From assembly GCA_963281155.1 (NCBI GenBank), contig CAUJLY010000004.1, positions 5,580,001 to 5,644,000 on the forward strand: a stretch of DNA of 64,000 bases, written 5' to 3'. The stretch comes from Rhabditophanes sp. KR3021 (lineage: Eukaryota > Nematoda > Chromadorea > Rhabditida > Alloionematidae). Numbering within the stretch: position 1 is the first letter of the stretch; each line of letters begins with the position of its first letter. The position numbers and the translations under genes are program-made. This document shows positions 24,324 to 35,313 of this stretch, piece after piece. The notes beneath the pieces are model-generated. The model did no database searches. It saw nothing but the letters and a program-made list of their open reading frames with translations, and had not been told where the DNA came from.

Positions 24324-26284
24324 ATGTTTTATTCGCAGTTATTGCTTTCCAAGAAGGGATCACTTTCTAAGATATGGATTGCTGCACATTGCGAGAAAAA
24401 GCTAACCAAGGCACAAGTATTGCATACAAACGTCGAAGAGGAGGTTAATAAAATTATTACCCCTACTATGCAAATGTCTTTAAGGACAAATGCTCATTTG
24501 ATGTATGGGATTGTCCGAATTCATTCAAGACAGCTTAAATACCTTTTGACGGATTGTTCGGATGCTTTGTTGAAAATCAAAATGTCTTTTAGAGCAGGAG
24601 ACGAAGAAAAGTTGATTTCGGAAGTAAGTAGCATTAGCAGCAGCCATTTAACCGTTCCTGGGGTCATTCAAGATTTCAATTTCACTATCAATGAGTTTAA
24701 TGAAAGGGACTTGGAGAAAGAACTTCTGATGAACCAAACTAGAATCAGTTCAATCACAATTACTGAAGACACCATTCCTAATATTGACCCCTTCAATATT
24801 ACTGGAGACTTAAATATGCTAAACATGGATGATTTAATTAATATGGCTGAAGCTGAGGCTATTGATAGTGCCAACGCATTTGCTGCAAGTCAAATTAGTA
24901 TGGACAAAGCTCATGAGGTGGAAGCTCGTAAATTATCAAAGGTCTTTGGAACTTCTCACAACATCGCTCCTGAAAGGGAACGTAGGGAGTCTATCTTTGC
25001 AAATTCAGGAAATAATGAACATCAGGAAGTAACAATGTTACAGTCAGATATAAACATGTCTGACATGCATATGATGAATAATATGGATGAAGAAGTTGGT
25101 GTACCAATGGATGGAGTTACGGAAAATGTAGATCCAAATGACATTTACGATGTGTATGATGAAGCTTTAAACATGACCAGCATGAGTAATATCCCTAAAA
25201 CTCCAGTTCCGCACAGATTAGAAGAAGAGGTGGATGTTTCTGTTCCTGGGAGCTTTAATCTTGAACCTCTTGATGAAACAATAGTGGCTCAAGTTGCGAG
25301 AGGACGCCGTGTCCGCAAAAGAAAAGAACTAATTATTGATGAGGTTCTTAGCCTACGCTCTGGTGATGTTCGAAGAAACAATGAAGCATATCTAGAATCA
25401 CTAAAACCCCCGAACTTGGCTCCTCCAACTAAGAAATTGATGAGATTGATGGATTTTGGAACAGCAAATCAAATGTTCAGCCGTCCAATGATGAGTCATT
25501 TGGTTGATGATTCAGTTCTACGCTACTACAAATCCTGCTGTGTGCCTAGAGAGAAAGTGTTTCAAGCTATTGCAGAACCGATTACCTATCCAATTGTTGG
25601 CAATGATTTGGTCTTAGACGAAAATTTTGACAACAATTCTACTCTTCCTGTTCCTCTTGCTGATCAAATGGATGCCACGGTAACTTTGTTACAATTTAAC
25701 ACTATTTAATTTCCCTTTTAGTATGACGCTACCGTTAATGATTTGGGTAATGTTTCTTTGAATATACCTCTTCAAGCCATGGAAGACTTAGAGCTCCAAA
25801 TACCTCAACAGTTCGAAGAAGATTTCGATAATGGAAACAATGATTTCTTGTTTAATTCCCCTGAACCTGAAGATACAAATATTGACAGAACTGATTATGA
25901 TGTAAGTGGCAGTCTTTTATTCAATAATTTTATTTTTATTAGTTGGATCAAACTGAAAATGATCCCAAGGCAGGAAAGTTTTCCCAAAAATCTCAGCGTG
26001 CTCTAAAAGTAATAAGTCAGAAAATTGTCAAGTCTCAAAATAGTGAAGTAAGTTGAATTATATTGTGTTCGCTTAATTAAACTATTTAGATTATTTTCAC
26101 TGACTTGATCCCAACCACAAAATCCGAAACATCAAAGAAACTTGTTGCTCAACGCTTTTATGCTCTTCTAGAATTAGCAAAAATGTCTGCAATTGAAGTA
26201 GAACAAAATGAACCTTATGGTATTATCAAAATCAAGCCAGGAACGGCAATGTCAAGTTTACTGTCTAATATATCTTCTCTTTAA
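24324..26284 (+). CDS. Cohesin alpha-kleisin RAD21/SCC1-type
   Basis: Four exons, 24324-25679, 25722-25901, 25943-26047 and 26090-26284, all phase 0, 611 residues. The start MFYSQLLLSKKGSLSKIW, followed by AAHCEKKLTKAQV and MSLRTNAHLMYGIVRIHSRQ, is the conserved kleisin N-terminus that contacts the SMC3 coiled coil. The C-terminus QRFYALLELAKMSAIEVEQ is the winged helix that binds the SMC1 head. The acidic, Asn/Met-rich middle is poorly conserved, as usual, and contains several ExxR tetrads (for example in VEAR) that could be separase sites. It should close the cohesin ring for sister-chromatid cohesion. A meiotic paralogue (REC8/COH-3 type) cannot be excluded, but the N-terminus reads closer to mitotic RAD21. 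An in-frame ATG at 24276 lies before the acceptor-like TTTTTAG and is less likely. Confidence 0.9.
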
Positions 26285-26689
26285 TCAGTTTGTCTTTTTA
26301 TTAATTCTTTTTTATTTTGTAAATAAACATTTTCGATTTACCTTCACCTTTTTTGATATGAACAATAACTACGTCTTTATTTCAAGTAACTTAAAAATAG
26401 TTTCACCTACTATATTATAGCACACAATTTAAAAAAACGACGAAATACTTTAACTATCGTGCATCATTTATTACAATCTTTTTCAAATCAAATTAATAAG
26501 TATAATTACAAAGTAGCTGTAAATATTTACATAAATATTATTGAAATTATTACAGATAATTATTTAATGAATATCTTAAATTTGCTTGACTTTTGCAACG
26601 GTTATTGTAAGTAGGGATACTTGCTATAAACTAGCATTTCGTTGTTGTTAACAATATCACCTGACCCCACTTCATTCGTATGAGTGTTC
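26285..26689. other. Convergent intergenic region
   Basis: 3' ends of RAD21 and the FERM gene meet here. AATAAA lies near 26320. Nothing else is seen. Confidence 0.45.
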
Positions 26690-28063
26690 TCAGTAATTAT
26701 AAGAGAATGATGTGTAAGGTGAATAAGATTTTTGCATGAGCCGTGGTGAATCTTCGGAGAATGTTGAAGCAAGAAAGGAATTGTTAAGAGAGTCATTGAC
26801 CAAACCAGAGTCGTTGTCTCTTCTTATTTGACCAAGATGAGAGATGGTCTTGAAATTGTTCAAATTTCTTAGGGGATTATTGTTGAAATTTGTGCTGAGA
26901 CGATCTCTAATTTGCGCGATTCCATTATAAAGATTGGCTCCGAGGCTTTGCTTTTCTGTTGGCATCATTGTAATATTGGAGGTAACACTGTTTCGGTGAC
27001 TCCAACTTCCTGGTCTTGACTGCATTTCTTCGCAAGACTTCTTTTCTTCATTTTTCTTCTCCTGCAGCATTTTTTCAACATATTTGGAGTGGATGTCGAT
27101 AACATAAAACAAGTTTTTAATCACGGTTCTGTCATTTTTAGGAGTCAAAGTCGTTTCTACAGTAGTTTTCTTCCCCTCCATCCCTGATACATTCAGCTTG
27201 ATCTTAACTGATTTCCCAGACTTTGTAACCTTGCCAACTTTGTCCCATGTGTAACATTTTCTAAGGCAATCGTTGTCCAAGGCGAACGTTAAGCTTTGTT
27301 GGCTGGTCCAAACGCGAACAAGGTTTGCATTCCCTTGAAATTCATAATAAATGGAACCATAGCTTGGTAGGTGACAAACTTTAGTCAAGTATTCACTGAT
27401 AAAGACATCTCTGCTTGAAGCGGTAACGGAAGAAACATTTTCATAGTTTCCATATTTATGCCCTAATGCTCTATCAGCATGATTGACTTGATAAATGATA
27501 TCATTTTCGGTAATGTTTAGTGTGCTCATTGCTAATGATCCATATTCCGCAATAACTTCTTTAAGTGAAACCGATGGTACAAATGTTAATGGAAGGTAGT
27601 AGAATGATTTGCAAGTTAAGGCTAACAATTCGATCATCTCCCGTCTTCCTATACCTGTCCACCAACCTTCTTTAATACTGGTGATGCATTCCAAAAAGAC
27701 CAATCTCCTTCCTAGACTATCCATTAGACGATAAGGTAGTTTTGGGAAGTGTCTTACACGTAGTTGAACTACGAATGATATGTCCTTCTTGCGAAGACTG
27801 ATTTTCTTGGAACCATTCAACCATACCCAATTATGAGATATCTTGTTGCTTTTAACCATCAATCCAAAGCAGTCGCTATCCACTAAACCCAAATTGTCCA
27901 TGACTAGTTGGCGTAGCTTTATCCCGGTCATATTTGATGAAAATGTCGTCTTTCTAGTAGAACCGTCGATAAACTGTATTTCCAAGATGCGTTGACTTTT
28001 GTTTTCAGCAGCATCCATTGTAGCCGATGAAAGAGAACAGGACCCATCAAATAAGAAGGCCAT
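26690..28063 (-). CDS. FERM-domain protein
   Basis: Single exon, 457 residues from the first ATG (MAFLFDGS). About 97 nt upstream on the minus strand is a TTATTTTTAG trans-splice-like acceptor, which supports this start. The ubiquitin-like F1 lobe (LEIQFIDGSTRKTTF, then LRQLVMDNLGL and a VWLNGSKKISLRKK turn) begins near residue 25. The F2 helical lobe follows (LVFLECITSIKEGWW, EYGSLAMSTL). A PH-like F3 lobe with YYEFQGNANLVRVW and KCYTWDKVGKV ends near residue 330. The C-terminal 110 residues are polar and lack an ERM actin-binding tail. It is likely a membrane-cytoskeleton adaptor of the nematode frm type; I cannot place it in a subfamily. Confidence 0.75.
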   Translation of the reverse strand: MAFLFDGSCSLSSATMDAAENKSQRILEIQFIDGSTRKTTFSSNMTGIKLRQLVMDNLGLVDSDCFGLMVKSNKISHNWVWLNGSKKISLRKKDISFVVQLRVRHFPKLPYRLMDSLGRRLVFLECITSIKEGWWTGIGRREMIELLALTCKSFYYLPLTFVPSVSLKEVIAEYGSLAMSTLNITENDIIYQVNHADRALGHKYGNYENVSSVTASSRDVFISEYLTKVCHLPSYGSIYYEFQGNANLVRVWTSQQSLTFALDNDCLRKCYTWDKVGKVTKSGKSVKIKLNVSGMEGKKTTVETTLTPKNDRTVIKNLFYVIDIHSKYVEKMLQEKKNEEKKSCEEMQSRPGSWSHRNSVTSNITMMPTEKQSLGANLYNGIAQIRDRLSTNFNNNPLRNLNNFKTISHLGQIRRDNDSGLVNDSLNNSFLASTFSEDSPRLMQKSYSPYTSFSYNY

Positions 28064-29076
28064 CCTTGCTTCCTTGGTTTGGTAAAAATCGAAGATTTCT
28101 ATGGGAACCAATTAATAGTAAGACGGACTTGATAGATAAGATTAAGAACAAAGAATCCACTAAAAATAAGAATATTAGACATTTAATTTTCAGAGTTCAA
28201 AAATATGCATACATATTAATAATTGGCTTCTTCAAACTTGCGAAATAGCACGAAATATACAACGCATATGTGCAATATGTAGATTAGCGATAATATGAAC
28301 TAATAAGGCTAGATTTACAATTTTTTAGCGTCAATAATTAAATTTATTGTTGTTAGAACTGTGTGTAAAATTTAAATGATATGTGTTGTCTTGGTATAAA
28401 CAATGACAAGGGAATATATTTTGGATGCAACAAAAAATTAATGGAGTGAAAAAACGCCTAGACATACGATGATCATGAACAAAGAGCATCGAATCTAAAA
28501 AAAGCAACATGCTTGATGAGAAGATTTTTATTGCAACATCCATTGAAAATATACACTAAGGCAAACATATTTAAGGAGGGCTTGTATTCATAAATGTTCA
28601 CTACTTTTTTCCATATGTCAATTACAAACTTGATCTAAAATAATTGTTTCTCGAAGATACAAAAAATGCCATATTGGGCCAGCCATAAAAAATAATGATA
28701 TGCGAAATTGATAAAAAGTTATGTCTTATGTAACATGACTTTACTCCAATGTCAATTCTTCTTAGAGCGTCATTATGTGGTATGTACAAATAACAATAAA
28801 GTTGTATGCATACAATGCATGACATTTATTAATTTAATTGAAGTGTTATACGTCGTATATGCCTACATTATGCCTACCTTATTAGGAATGTGTACAGGGT
28901 CTCAACCCGACATATAATGCAACGGCGTCCCAAGGTAACTTGGCGATAAAGTTGCCTACTTTAATTGCGCAATAGTATTTGTTACGTTTGTAAGATACGT
29001 GGCATTTTTATGTATTTATTGCAATTTTTATTATTTACTTTGTGTAGAAACTAATTTTGCTTCTTTTAGAATAAAA
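28064..29076. other. Divergent intergenic region
   Basis: Lies between the start of the FERM gene and the start of the sigma-1/ERG2-like gene. Open frames here are under 75 codons with no motif. CTTCTTTTAG ending at 29069 is a plausible trans-splice acceptor for the gene at 29077. Confidence 0.45.
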
Positions 29077-29766
29077 ATGTTTGGCCTGCGCAGCAAGTGG
29101 CAGTTTATTATTGTTTTATTTGTGGTATACCAATTGATCTCATATTGCTTGAGAACTAAACAATATTCCTTCCAAGCTAAGGACTTCAAGGCTGCTGCCA
29201 TCAAAGCTTCTTCCGAAGCAAATGGATTATCAGCTGTTGGGCAATTTGTTAGTGAAATGAAACGTTATAGACCAATGCACACCACAAAAATTAGCTCTTG
29301 GGTTCCCTTATCTCTTTCAAGCCTTCAATTGAATGCATTGTTTGTCTCCACATTAATCACTGAGTATATGGTTGTATTGCAAGCTCCTGTTCAAACAAAT
29401 GGCAGAGTAGGGTTGCACTGGGCAAATTCATCATGCGTAGTTATTCAAGGCTCCGTCAACCGTGTCTTGGACATTGCTAATGGAGGATTTAAGGAAAGTT
29501 TCAAGGCAGGACAATCATTTAGACACGGTGAATTCGAATCCTGTATCTACTCTCTAAGTGAAGGAACTTATTTGACTTGCTACGGGCGTGGTGTTATTCC
29601 CGTTAGTGCTGTGTCACCAATTCTTTCCGCAATTACTAATGCCGATCCAGTCGCCATCGGTAAACTGATTTTGGTTTACTCTAAAGGGCTGTTTGATCAT
29701 TATGCCGAATTTGCTGTTTCAACTTTCAATTATTACAGTGGTAAGAAGTCTAAGCAAGAACTATAA
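29077..29766 (+). CDS. Sigma-1 receptor / ERG2 sterol C8-isomerase-family protein, Cys-substituted ligand site
   Basis: Single exon, 229 residues (human sigma-1 receptor is 223). The ATG follows a TTCTTTTAG acceptor by seven bases. An N-terminal membrane segment (about residues 8-24) precedes the cupin-like domain. YSFQAKDFKAAAIKA, ITEYMVVLQAPV, HWANSSCVVIQG, SFRHGEFES and YGRGVIP line up in order with the sigma-1/ERG2 family, YGRGVIP being the hallmark. The family resides in the ER membrane; ERG2 isomerises sterol double bonds and sigma-1 binds amine ligands. Here Cys120 and Cys168 occupy the positions of human Asp126 and Glu172, the paired carboxylates at the ligand site, while the His corresponding to His154 is kept (His150). 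A normal isomerase or amine-binding function is therefore doubtful. Confidence 0.82.
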   Translation: MFGLRSKWQFIIVLFVVYQLISYCLRTKQYSFQAKDFKAAAIKASSEANGLSAVGQFVSEMKRYRPMHTTKISSWVPLSLSSLQLNALFVSTLITEYMVVLQAPVQTNGRVGLHWANSSCVVIQGSVNRVLDIANGGFKESFKAGQSFRHGEFESCIYSLSEGTYLTCYGRGVIPVSAVSPILSAITNADPVAIGKLILVYSKGLFDHYAEFAVSTFNYYSGKKSKQEL

Positions 29767-29913
29767 TTTTTATTTTAATACATTTTGAAAGATTCATTTG
29801 TATTATTGAATGATTTATTTAATAAAGATTAATAAAGTTTTTTTTAAAAGCATGTATACAAAAACAAAATCATAAATCAGTATATTTTTGAATTATTATC
29901 AAAAGTTGAACAT

Positions 29914-31299
29914 TTAAAGATACTTGTATAATAATTGACACATAGTGATTGCTAAAAAAAGTAAGGAAAACATTTGACTTGCTGAACTTTTACATCCTCT
30001 TTCTCCGAACTTTTGAATATCATCTCCGAAATACTCCATATGCTGATTCTGGAAGAGTGCACCCAGTGTATTCCCAACATCTGTATCTTTGTCACTGCAG
30101 TTTGGATCTTCGCCGTTATTTGTATCACATACTTGATATTCTCCCTTTTTCATTGTTTTTTCAGATCCATACCAAATCTCAGTTGAGTGATGATATGGTT
30201 CACTTGGAATCTCCTTACATCCGTTACCATTTGATGTACATGCTGGGAAATGAGGAATTATATCTGTAAAATAGATAAATTAAGATAATAAAGCATTAAT
30301 TTAATTAACTAACCGTGATAATGAACTACCCTGAATAAATAATTCAACCTGGACTGAACATATTGAGCAAACTCGTAATCTCCAATTCTAGGTTCTTAAA
30401 TCGAATACTATTATTTTGCATAAATGGATGTTCTTACCTCCAAAAGTAATTACTTTTAAATTGTCAGGTAAGACTAAATTTCTTTTTAAAAGATTAAGAC
30501 CGGTCATTATAGCCAAAGCACCTCCTGAAAGATACAAATATTTGTAAATTAATAAATAAAACTTTTTATTTCTTATCAAACATTTTTTGTCGTAATAGTA
30601 AGCCTATTCGTTGCACAGTATAATTCAAATACTGATAAAGCTTTATAGATACAATTTACTAATGTTTTCTGCTACTTTTTGTGGTTTTTACTCTAATTCT
30701 TTCTTATTATAATTAATGGAGTACACACGATACAATTTTAGTAGATGAGCAACACTTACCTAAACTATGACCTGTAATGATAATATTTTGTTGTAGTGGA
30801 TTTGCTGCAATACTAGCACTGAGAAAATTGTCATATGTCATATCACCGGCCCTTAGGTAATAAGAACTAATTTTTCCATGTGCTACACCACTTTCTGTGT
30901 AGTCCTGTGGATTTTGAAATGAAGCTTTTAATTGTTCTAAATATTGATCAAATTTTTCCGTTCCTCGAAATGCAATAATAGTTGTATTGTAACTTTCTAA
31001 AGTAACATAGATTCCAGTACATTTGTCACTGTTGATCTGAAATATATCATAATAATGCCTTTATTTTTTGAACTTACCACATCGCAATCATATGAAGAAC
31101 CACTGATTTGAGAATACTTTATTGAATTGGCACTAGGATATGCTTTATCAACACAGGTTTGAATCATATTTAAATTATTGTCTGTATATGCAGCAGCTGT
31201 AAGCATATATGCCTTGAAACTTAGTGTTTCATCGTATTGGGCTGCATTAATCGCAGTGGAAAGATAAGTTAACAAAGTTGCAAGTGATAGAAGAAGCAT
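29914..31299 (-). CDS. Secreted class 3 (fungal-type) lipase-like protein
   Basis: Five exons, 31299-31078, 31036-30760, 30524-30438, 30394-30314 and 30263-29914, phase-consistent, 338 residues. A signal peptide (MLLLSLATLLTYLSTAINA) starts the protein. The alpha/beta hydrolase core has IIAFRGTE, then the nucleophile elbow GHSLG|GALA with the catalytic Ser split from GGALA by an intron, then FG|EPRIGDYEFA (catalytic Asp) and HYHDIIPHFP. A His in NQHMEYFG near the end is the likely third triad member. Paired Cys (CTSNGNGC, CDTNNGEDPNC) suit a secreted protein. The last 20 residues (FSLLFLAITMCQLLYKYL) are hydrophobic, suggesting a GPI-anchor signal or tail anchor. It likely hydrolyses extracellular lipid esters; nematodes have large families of these. 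Confidence 0.88.
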
Positions 31300-32210
31300 T
31301 GCTGTAAACTGAAAGAATAAGTATTACTTTTGCCTTATATAAGTAAGAGATTAGCTGAAGGATGATTCATTAAGATAACAATGTGTGATACTGGAATATT
31401 CTGAACTTGAAAATGTAGATAGTGTATCGAAAAAGAACATTTTATCTTGACTCAAGTAAAGATCCAAGATATCAAAACATTATCAGCGTCATGAATCACT
31501 TTAGTATATCAAAAAATGGAATCATATTTTTATAAATGAATTTATTACTAAGAAAAAGTTTTGGATATTATTTAATCCCACAGAAAGCAATTCAAAGCTT
31601 AAAATATAAAATATTTCTTTGTAAGCATATACAATGCAAGTTGAATATCTTTATATTACATCTTTTTATGATATATTTTAATTTCCATTGTTAATTCAAT
31701 AGCTTTTGTCAATTTACAAACTCGGATTTACCTTTTTTGTGTTTTATAGACTTTGCACAAACTTTGATTTTATATCAACAAGAGTGACTTTTAATGAATC
31801 ATGATCGCAGTCTTGAATCAACAATCTAATAATAAATGCCTTTTAAATTCTTAAAAATGTGTTCACATAATAAGTTAAAGGAAAAGTTGGTAAATGACTA
31901 TGACGAATTTCTATTTTGAGACATTCGAGGAATAATTTTTAAAAGCTTTGCAATTTAATTGTGATACTTTGTGTGTTCATTCAGAATGTAGTTTGATAAT
32001 GCAATATTTTGATGTACTGAACATTTTAACGTATCAATTTATTTTTTAATAAGCCCCTAATCATTTTTGCTAATAAGAATCTAGCAATCATTAAGTATGG
32101 GCAATCTGCTATCGGAAGTCATAATTAGTTAAAAAGATAGGCTCTCTATATAAAAATAATAAGCGATGCAAATGAAAAGTAAATTTATTTGTGATGAAAA
32201 TTGTATACAA
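31300..32210. other. Intergenic region
   Basis: Upstream of the lipase, downstream of the first tail-anchored gene. Very AT-rich; no gene or structured element recognised. Confidence 0.45.
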
Positions 32211-32552
32211 TCAAAAAGCGTAGAAAATTATAAGAAAAATGATAACTAACCCAAAAAAGCAGCCTAAAACTCCTCCGAAGGCTCGTCTTCTTCTTCGATA
32301 ATGGTGGTGGTGATGACCTTCATGACAAGGTTCCACTACATGGCATGGTTCTATAACACAATGAGGTCCGTTTGAGTATTGTGGATACACTGCAACAGTG
32401 GGTTGATGTTGCATAGCAGGATACGCGTTCGGTGGCAAATTATTAGTATAAATAATGTTTGGATTGTATTGCTGAGGTTGCCCATATTTGAGATTAATAT
32501 CATGAAAAGCTGGTGGAGGGACTCCTATTTCGTCATTAGCATGATTTTCCAT
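32211..32552 (-). CDS. Small tail-anchored protein with PPPAF motif and His cluster
   Basis: Single exon, 113 residues. The N-terminal cytosolic-type part is Pro/Asn/Tyr-rich and has GVPPPAFHDIN near residues 10-20, a PPxY-like motif with Phe in place of Tyr. It continues with AVYPQYSNGPH, a paired (H)C-V-x-EPCH unit, five consecutive His and five consecutive Arg. A single C-terminal hydrophobic segment follows (about 92-112). The layout, a proline-rich N-terminus with PP-A-[YF]-x-[DE]-I followed by basic residues and a tail anchor, is shared with the genes at 34558-34989 and 39164-39478. I do not recognise a named family. The Cys/His stretch could bind metal; that is inference. Confidence 0.65.
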   Translation of the reverse strand: MENHANDEIGVPPPAFHDINLKYGQPQQYNPNIIYTNNLPPNAYPAMQHQPTVAVYPQYSNGPHCVIEPCHVVEPCHEGHHHHHYRRRRRAFGGVLGCFFGLVIIFLIIFYAF

Positions 32553-32859
32553 ATTTAGAAAAATATAACCAGTAAAATGAATGACAATGCTTGAATAAGG
32601 AAAGCTTTATAAGTATGTATATGGATGCGGTTGTGAGTCACAAATCATGCTAAAGGGTACCATTCCATCCTTAGTGCGTTGATAAAATGTTGACTTAATG
32701 ATTATGACGTTTGATCTTATCATTCTCATAATGATCAACTGTGAAGAACATTTAAATTATAATGATTTTGGTGAGTAAACATTAATTGAATTTGTTTACC
32801 AGGATGAGGCGCAGGTCAATAAGTATTTCGAGGAAGTGATGAATATTTATTTAAATAGG
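32553..32859. other. Short intergenic region
   Basis: About 300 bp between two small tail-anchored genes on the minus strand; nothing recognised beyond likely promoter sequence. Confidence 0.4.
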
Positions 32860-33171
32860 TTATGAAAAAAATAGTATGGATAGAGTGAAGATTGTTGTTG
32901 AAACAAAACTGCATACCATACAAGCGCATATTTTAGAAAGCATATTATTCCTGAAATTAGGTTGTTGTACCATAGCATTATTCCGCTGCGTAATATTGCT
33001 ATTTGAATGTTGATTGCAGCCAATTGCATTTTCGTCATCGAACCGATCATAGCTATTTGGAATTAAATCTGCTGTGTGTAGTTTAGGTAACGGTGCTTCA
33101 AATTTGGCAAAATCTATAGAATAAAATCCGGGTGATGGTTCATTTTTGAAAAAACTAGTAGTGTTCTGCAT
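32860..33171 (-). CDS. Small tail-anchored protein, divergent cluster member
   Basis: Single exon, 103 residues. It has a polar N-terminus with FKNEPSPGFYSID and PLPKLHTADLIPNSYD, an Asn/Gln-rich centre, and a C-terminal hydrophobic anchor containing Cys (ICACMVCSFVSTTIFTLSIL). No clear PPxY motif. Position, size, orientation and tail-anchor layout suggest membership of the same local cluster, but sequence similarity is weak. Length alone is near what chance could produce in this DNA, so it is less certain than its neighbours. Confidence 0.45.
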   Translation of the reverse strand: MQNTTSFFKNEPSPGFYSIDFAKFEAPLPKLHTADLIPNSYDRFDDENAIGCNQHSNSNITQRNNAMVQQPNFRNNMLSKICACMVCSFVSTTIFTLSILFFS

Positions 33172-33395
33172 TTTGTGGAGACAAAAAGTAAGATTTGATA
33201 ATTATGTTCTTGAAATTCATATGACTATTGCATCATATTCTGATAGTAATTTTTTAAGATAAAAATTGTCTTTTATATGATAATAACATGAGTATTAGTT
33301 ATGAACTTAATACCAAATGCATAATCAGCAAATTTTAATTAATATTTTATTCTAAAAGATACAATCTTAGTTATCTAATGATTTTTGTTCCTAAG

Positions 33396-33664
33396 TTAAA
33401 GCATAATACAAGTCAAAAATATTGCAGTTGCAAAAAACAAAATAATTGCAACAAAAGCAGTGACAGATTGTTGGTTCCTTTTCCTCATTTAGCAACTGGC
33501 AATAGGATTAAATAGGAGCAGCATTTATGCGAATAAGCTGGACTGTATTAAGTTTTGGGCCAGAATTCGAATAAATTTGTGGATAAACAGAGATGAGTTG
33601 ATTTGATGAAGAATTAAATGGTTGTTGGAAACCTATTTATTTGGTCTATTGTAGGAAGGGACAT
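33396..33664 (-). pseudogene. Decayed member of the tail-anchored protein cluster
   Basis: Reading down the minus strand gives three fragments in different frames. The first is MSLPTIDQINR, matching the LPAYHEIN/PPPAYDEI motif of the cluster. The second contains SVYPQIYSNSGP, close to AVYPQYSNGPH of the gene at 32211-32552. The third is RKRNQQSVTAFVAII, a basic stop-transfer and C-terminal membrane anchor ending in a stop at 33396. At least two frame disruptions and an internal stop separate them. Order and spacing match an intact family member, so this is a broken copy. No splice pair was found that would join the pieces. Confidence 0.6.
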
Positions 33665-34557
33665 TTGTATAACATAAACCATAATTATATTTTTAAATAT
33701 TATTGGTGCAAAGAGAAAATATTATTTGAATTTATAAAAAAGTAATGAAGTCATCTAATACTGATCTTAATAAACAAAAATGATACATATTACAAACATG
33801 TCCAAGTCTAAATGATTGGTTCAAATTATAAGGTAATCTATGAGTATGAGCGATAACTACAAGTTGTTTTTCAAAACCTCATAATATGATAAAAAATGAA
33901 TATTTCTTAAGAATTAAAAGTCCAGCATATAGATCAAATCAAGACCCTTCATATATGACTGAAATTGACTCTTTATATGATTGAAAACAAAAGGTACACT
34001 CATTTTATAACTTTCTTACCTTTTTTGGAAAAATATTTATCCATATAAATTTATATAAATGGCCATGTAAACTTTTTTATTCAAGCAAACTTACGTAATT
34101 CAGCAATTATAATGCTATTTAAGTATTTAATTATGCAGTACTATGAAAACAGAGCCTATTTTGATGTGATAAAGCTATTTTAAAATTATTAATAGAAGAG
34201 CTGAACTATTCTGACGTGATTTAGAAAGACAAGCCACAATAAACAGTGTGAGGCTATTTAGAAGACAAATATAAATGCCACAAATAAGTTTATTTCAACA
34301 GCAAAAATGATTTACAGTTGATATTTTCCCAAAGACAATATTTTTTCTAAACTGGCTAATATTACCATTTTTATTACTTCAGACTATCCAATTTTTAATA
34401 CATTGGAAAGAGCTTGATTCAAGTTATCAATTAGTCTTTTAAGTTTAAAAAAACTTAATGTATGCCCAAGTAATAGAGATTGAAAAAAGGGATTTAGACA
34501 CTTCACACGATTGTATTTCAAATAACAATTACTAATTTATCTATATTTTTGTTTAAA
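33665..34557. other. Intergenic region
   Basis: About 890 bp, very AT-rich, no gene recognised; may contain further unrecognisable remains of the neighbouring family. Confidence 0.4.
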
Positions 34558-34989
34558 TTATGTAACTGCTCGAAGAATAATAAAAAGTAATATAGATACA
34601 ATTATAAAAAATAGGATAATATATATAATAAACATCTTTTTTCTTCTTCTCAAAAATGCCTTCATAGACTCCTCGTTAGAAGAATGAAAGGTAGTGGGGT
34701 TTCCATTATTTTCGGATTCCAAAAAAATTGGCGAATTCGTATGTAGATAGTTTGGTGAATAGACAGCTTGTGAATATACTGGCTGTGGATATACGGATTC
34801 CGGATAAACTGATTGCGAATATACTGGGTGCGGATATACTGATTGGGGAACTACATTGCCTTCAGGGATATAATTATTGATACTATCAATTTCGTCATAA
34901 GCTGGTGGTGGATGAATATGACTTATTCTTCCAGTATTGTCTGTTTCTGATTCGCATGGTGGTGCAGAAGGTTGAATAGTATATACCAT
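34558..34989 (-). CDS. Tail-anchored PPAY/PSAP-motif protein with YPxP repeats
   Basis: Single exon, 143 residues. It has PSAP near the N-terminus (IQPSAPPCE), then PPPAYDEID around residue 30. Next come about five imperfect repeats of VYPxPVYSQ/SVYPES between about residues 48 and 80, then a basic RRRKK stop and a C-terminal membrane helix (about 118-140). PPxY binds WW domains of NEDD4-type ubiquitin ligases, and P(S/T)AP binds the UEV domain of TSG101/ESCRT-I; a membrane protein carrying both would fit an endosomal sorting or ubiquitination adaptor. That role is inference from motifs only. Same strand and architecture as the cluster members at 32211 and 39164. Confidence 0.7.
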   Translation of the reverse strand: MVYTIQPSAPPCESETDNTGRISHIHPPPAYDEIDSINNYIPEGNVVPQSVYPHPVYSQSVYPESVYPQPVYSQAVYSPNYLHTNSPIFLESENNGNPTTFHSSNEESMKAFLRRRKKMFIIYIILFFIIVSILLFIILRAVT

Positions 34990-35313
34990 TGTATTTATTA
35001 ATTATGTTTTAGAAAATAGATTCTTAACACGCACTTATAAAAGTAATTTCACAATTATCTTTTCTAATATAGATTCTTTAGACGTTTAAAATTACTTTAT
35101 TAATTATATTTTATGAAATAGATTTACTTTTGCAAATTTAAAAATGTTATAAAAATCATTCTGATATAGCAATTTCTGATACAATACTTTCGTGACTCAG
35201 ATTTAATGATACCAAACTATGATCTAACGTTAGATAAAACTGGGAGTACAAACATACGACTGCATTTGCTTCTGACTAAGTTCAAGATAGCAATATTTGT
35301 GGATCGGTATGAA
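34990..35313. other. Short intergenic region
   Basis: About 320 bp between minus-strand genes; 3' region of the nuclear receptor and promoter of the tail-anchored gene. Nothing else recognised. Confidence 0.4.
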
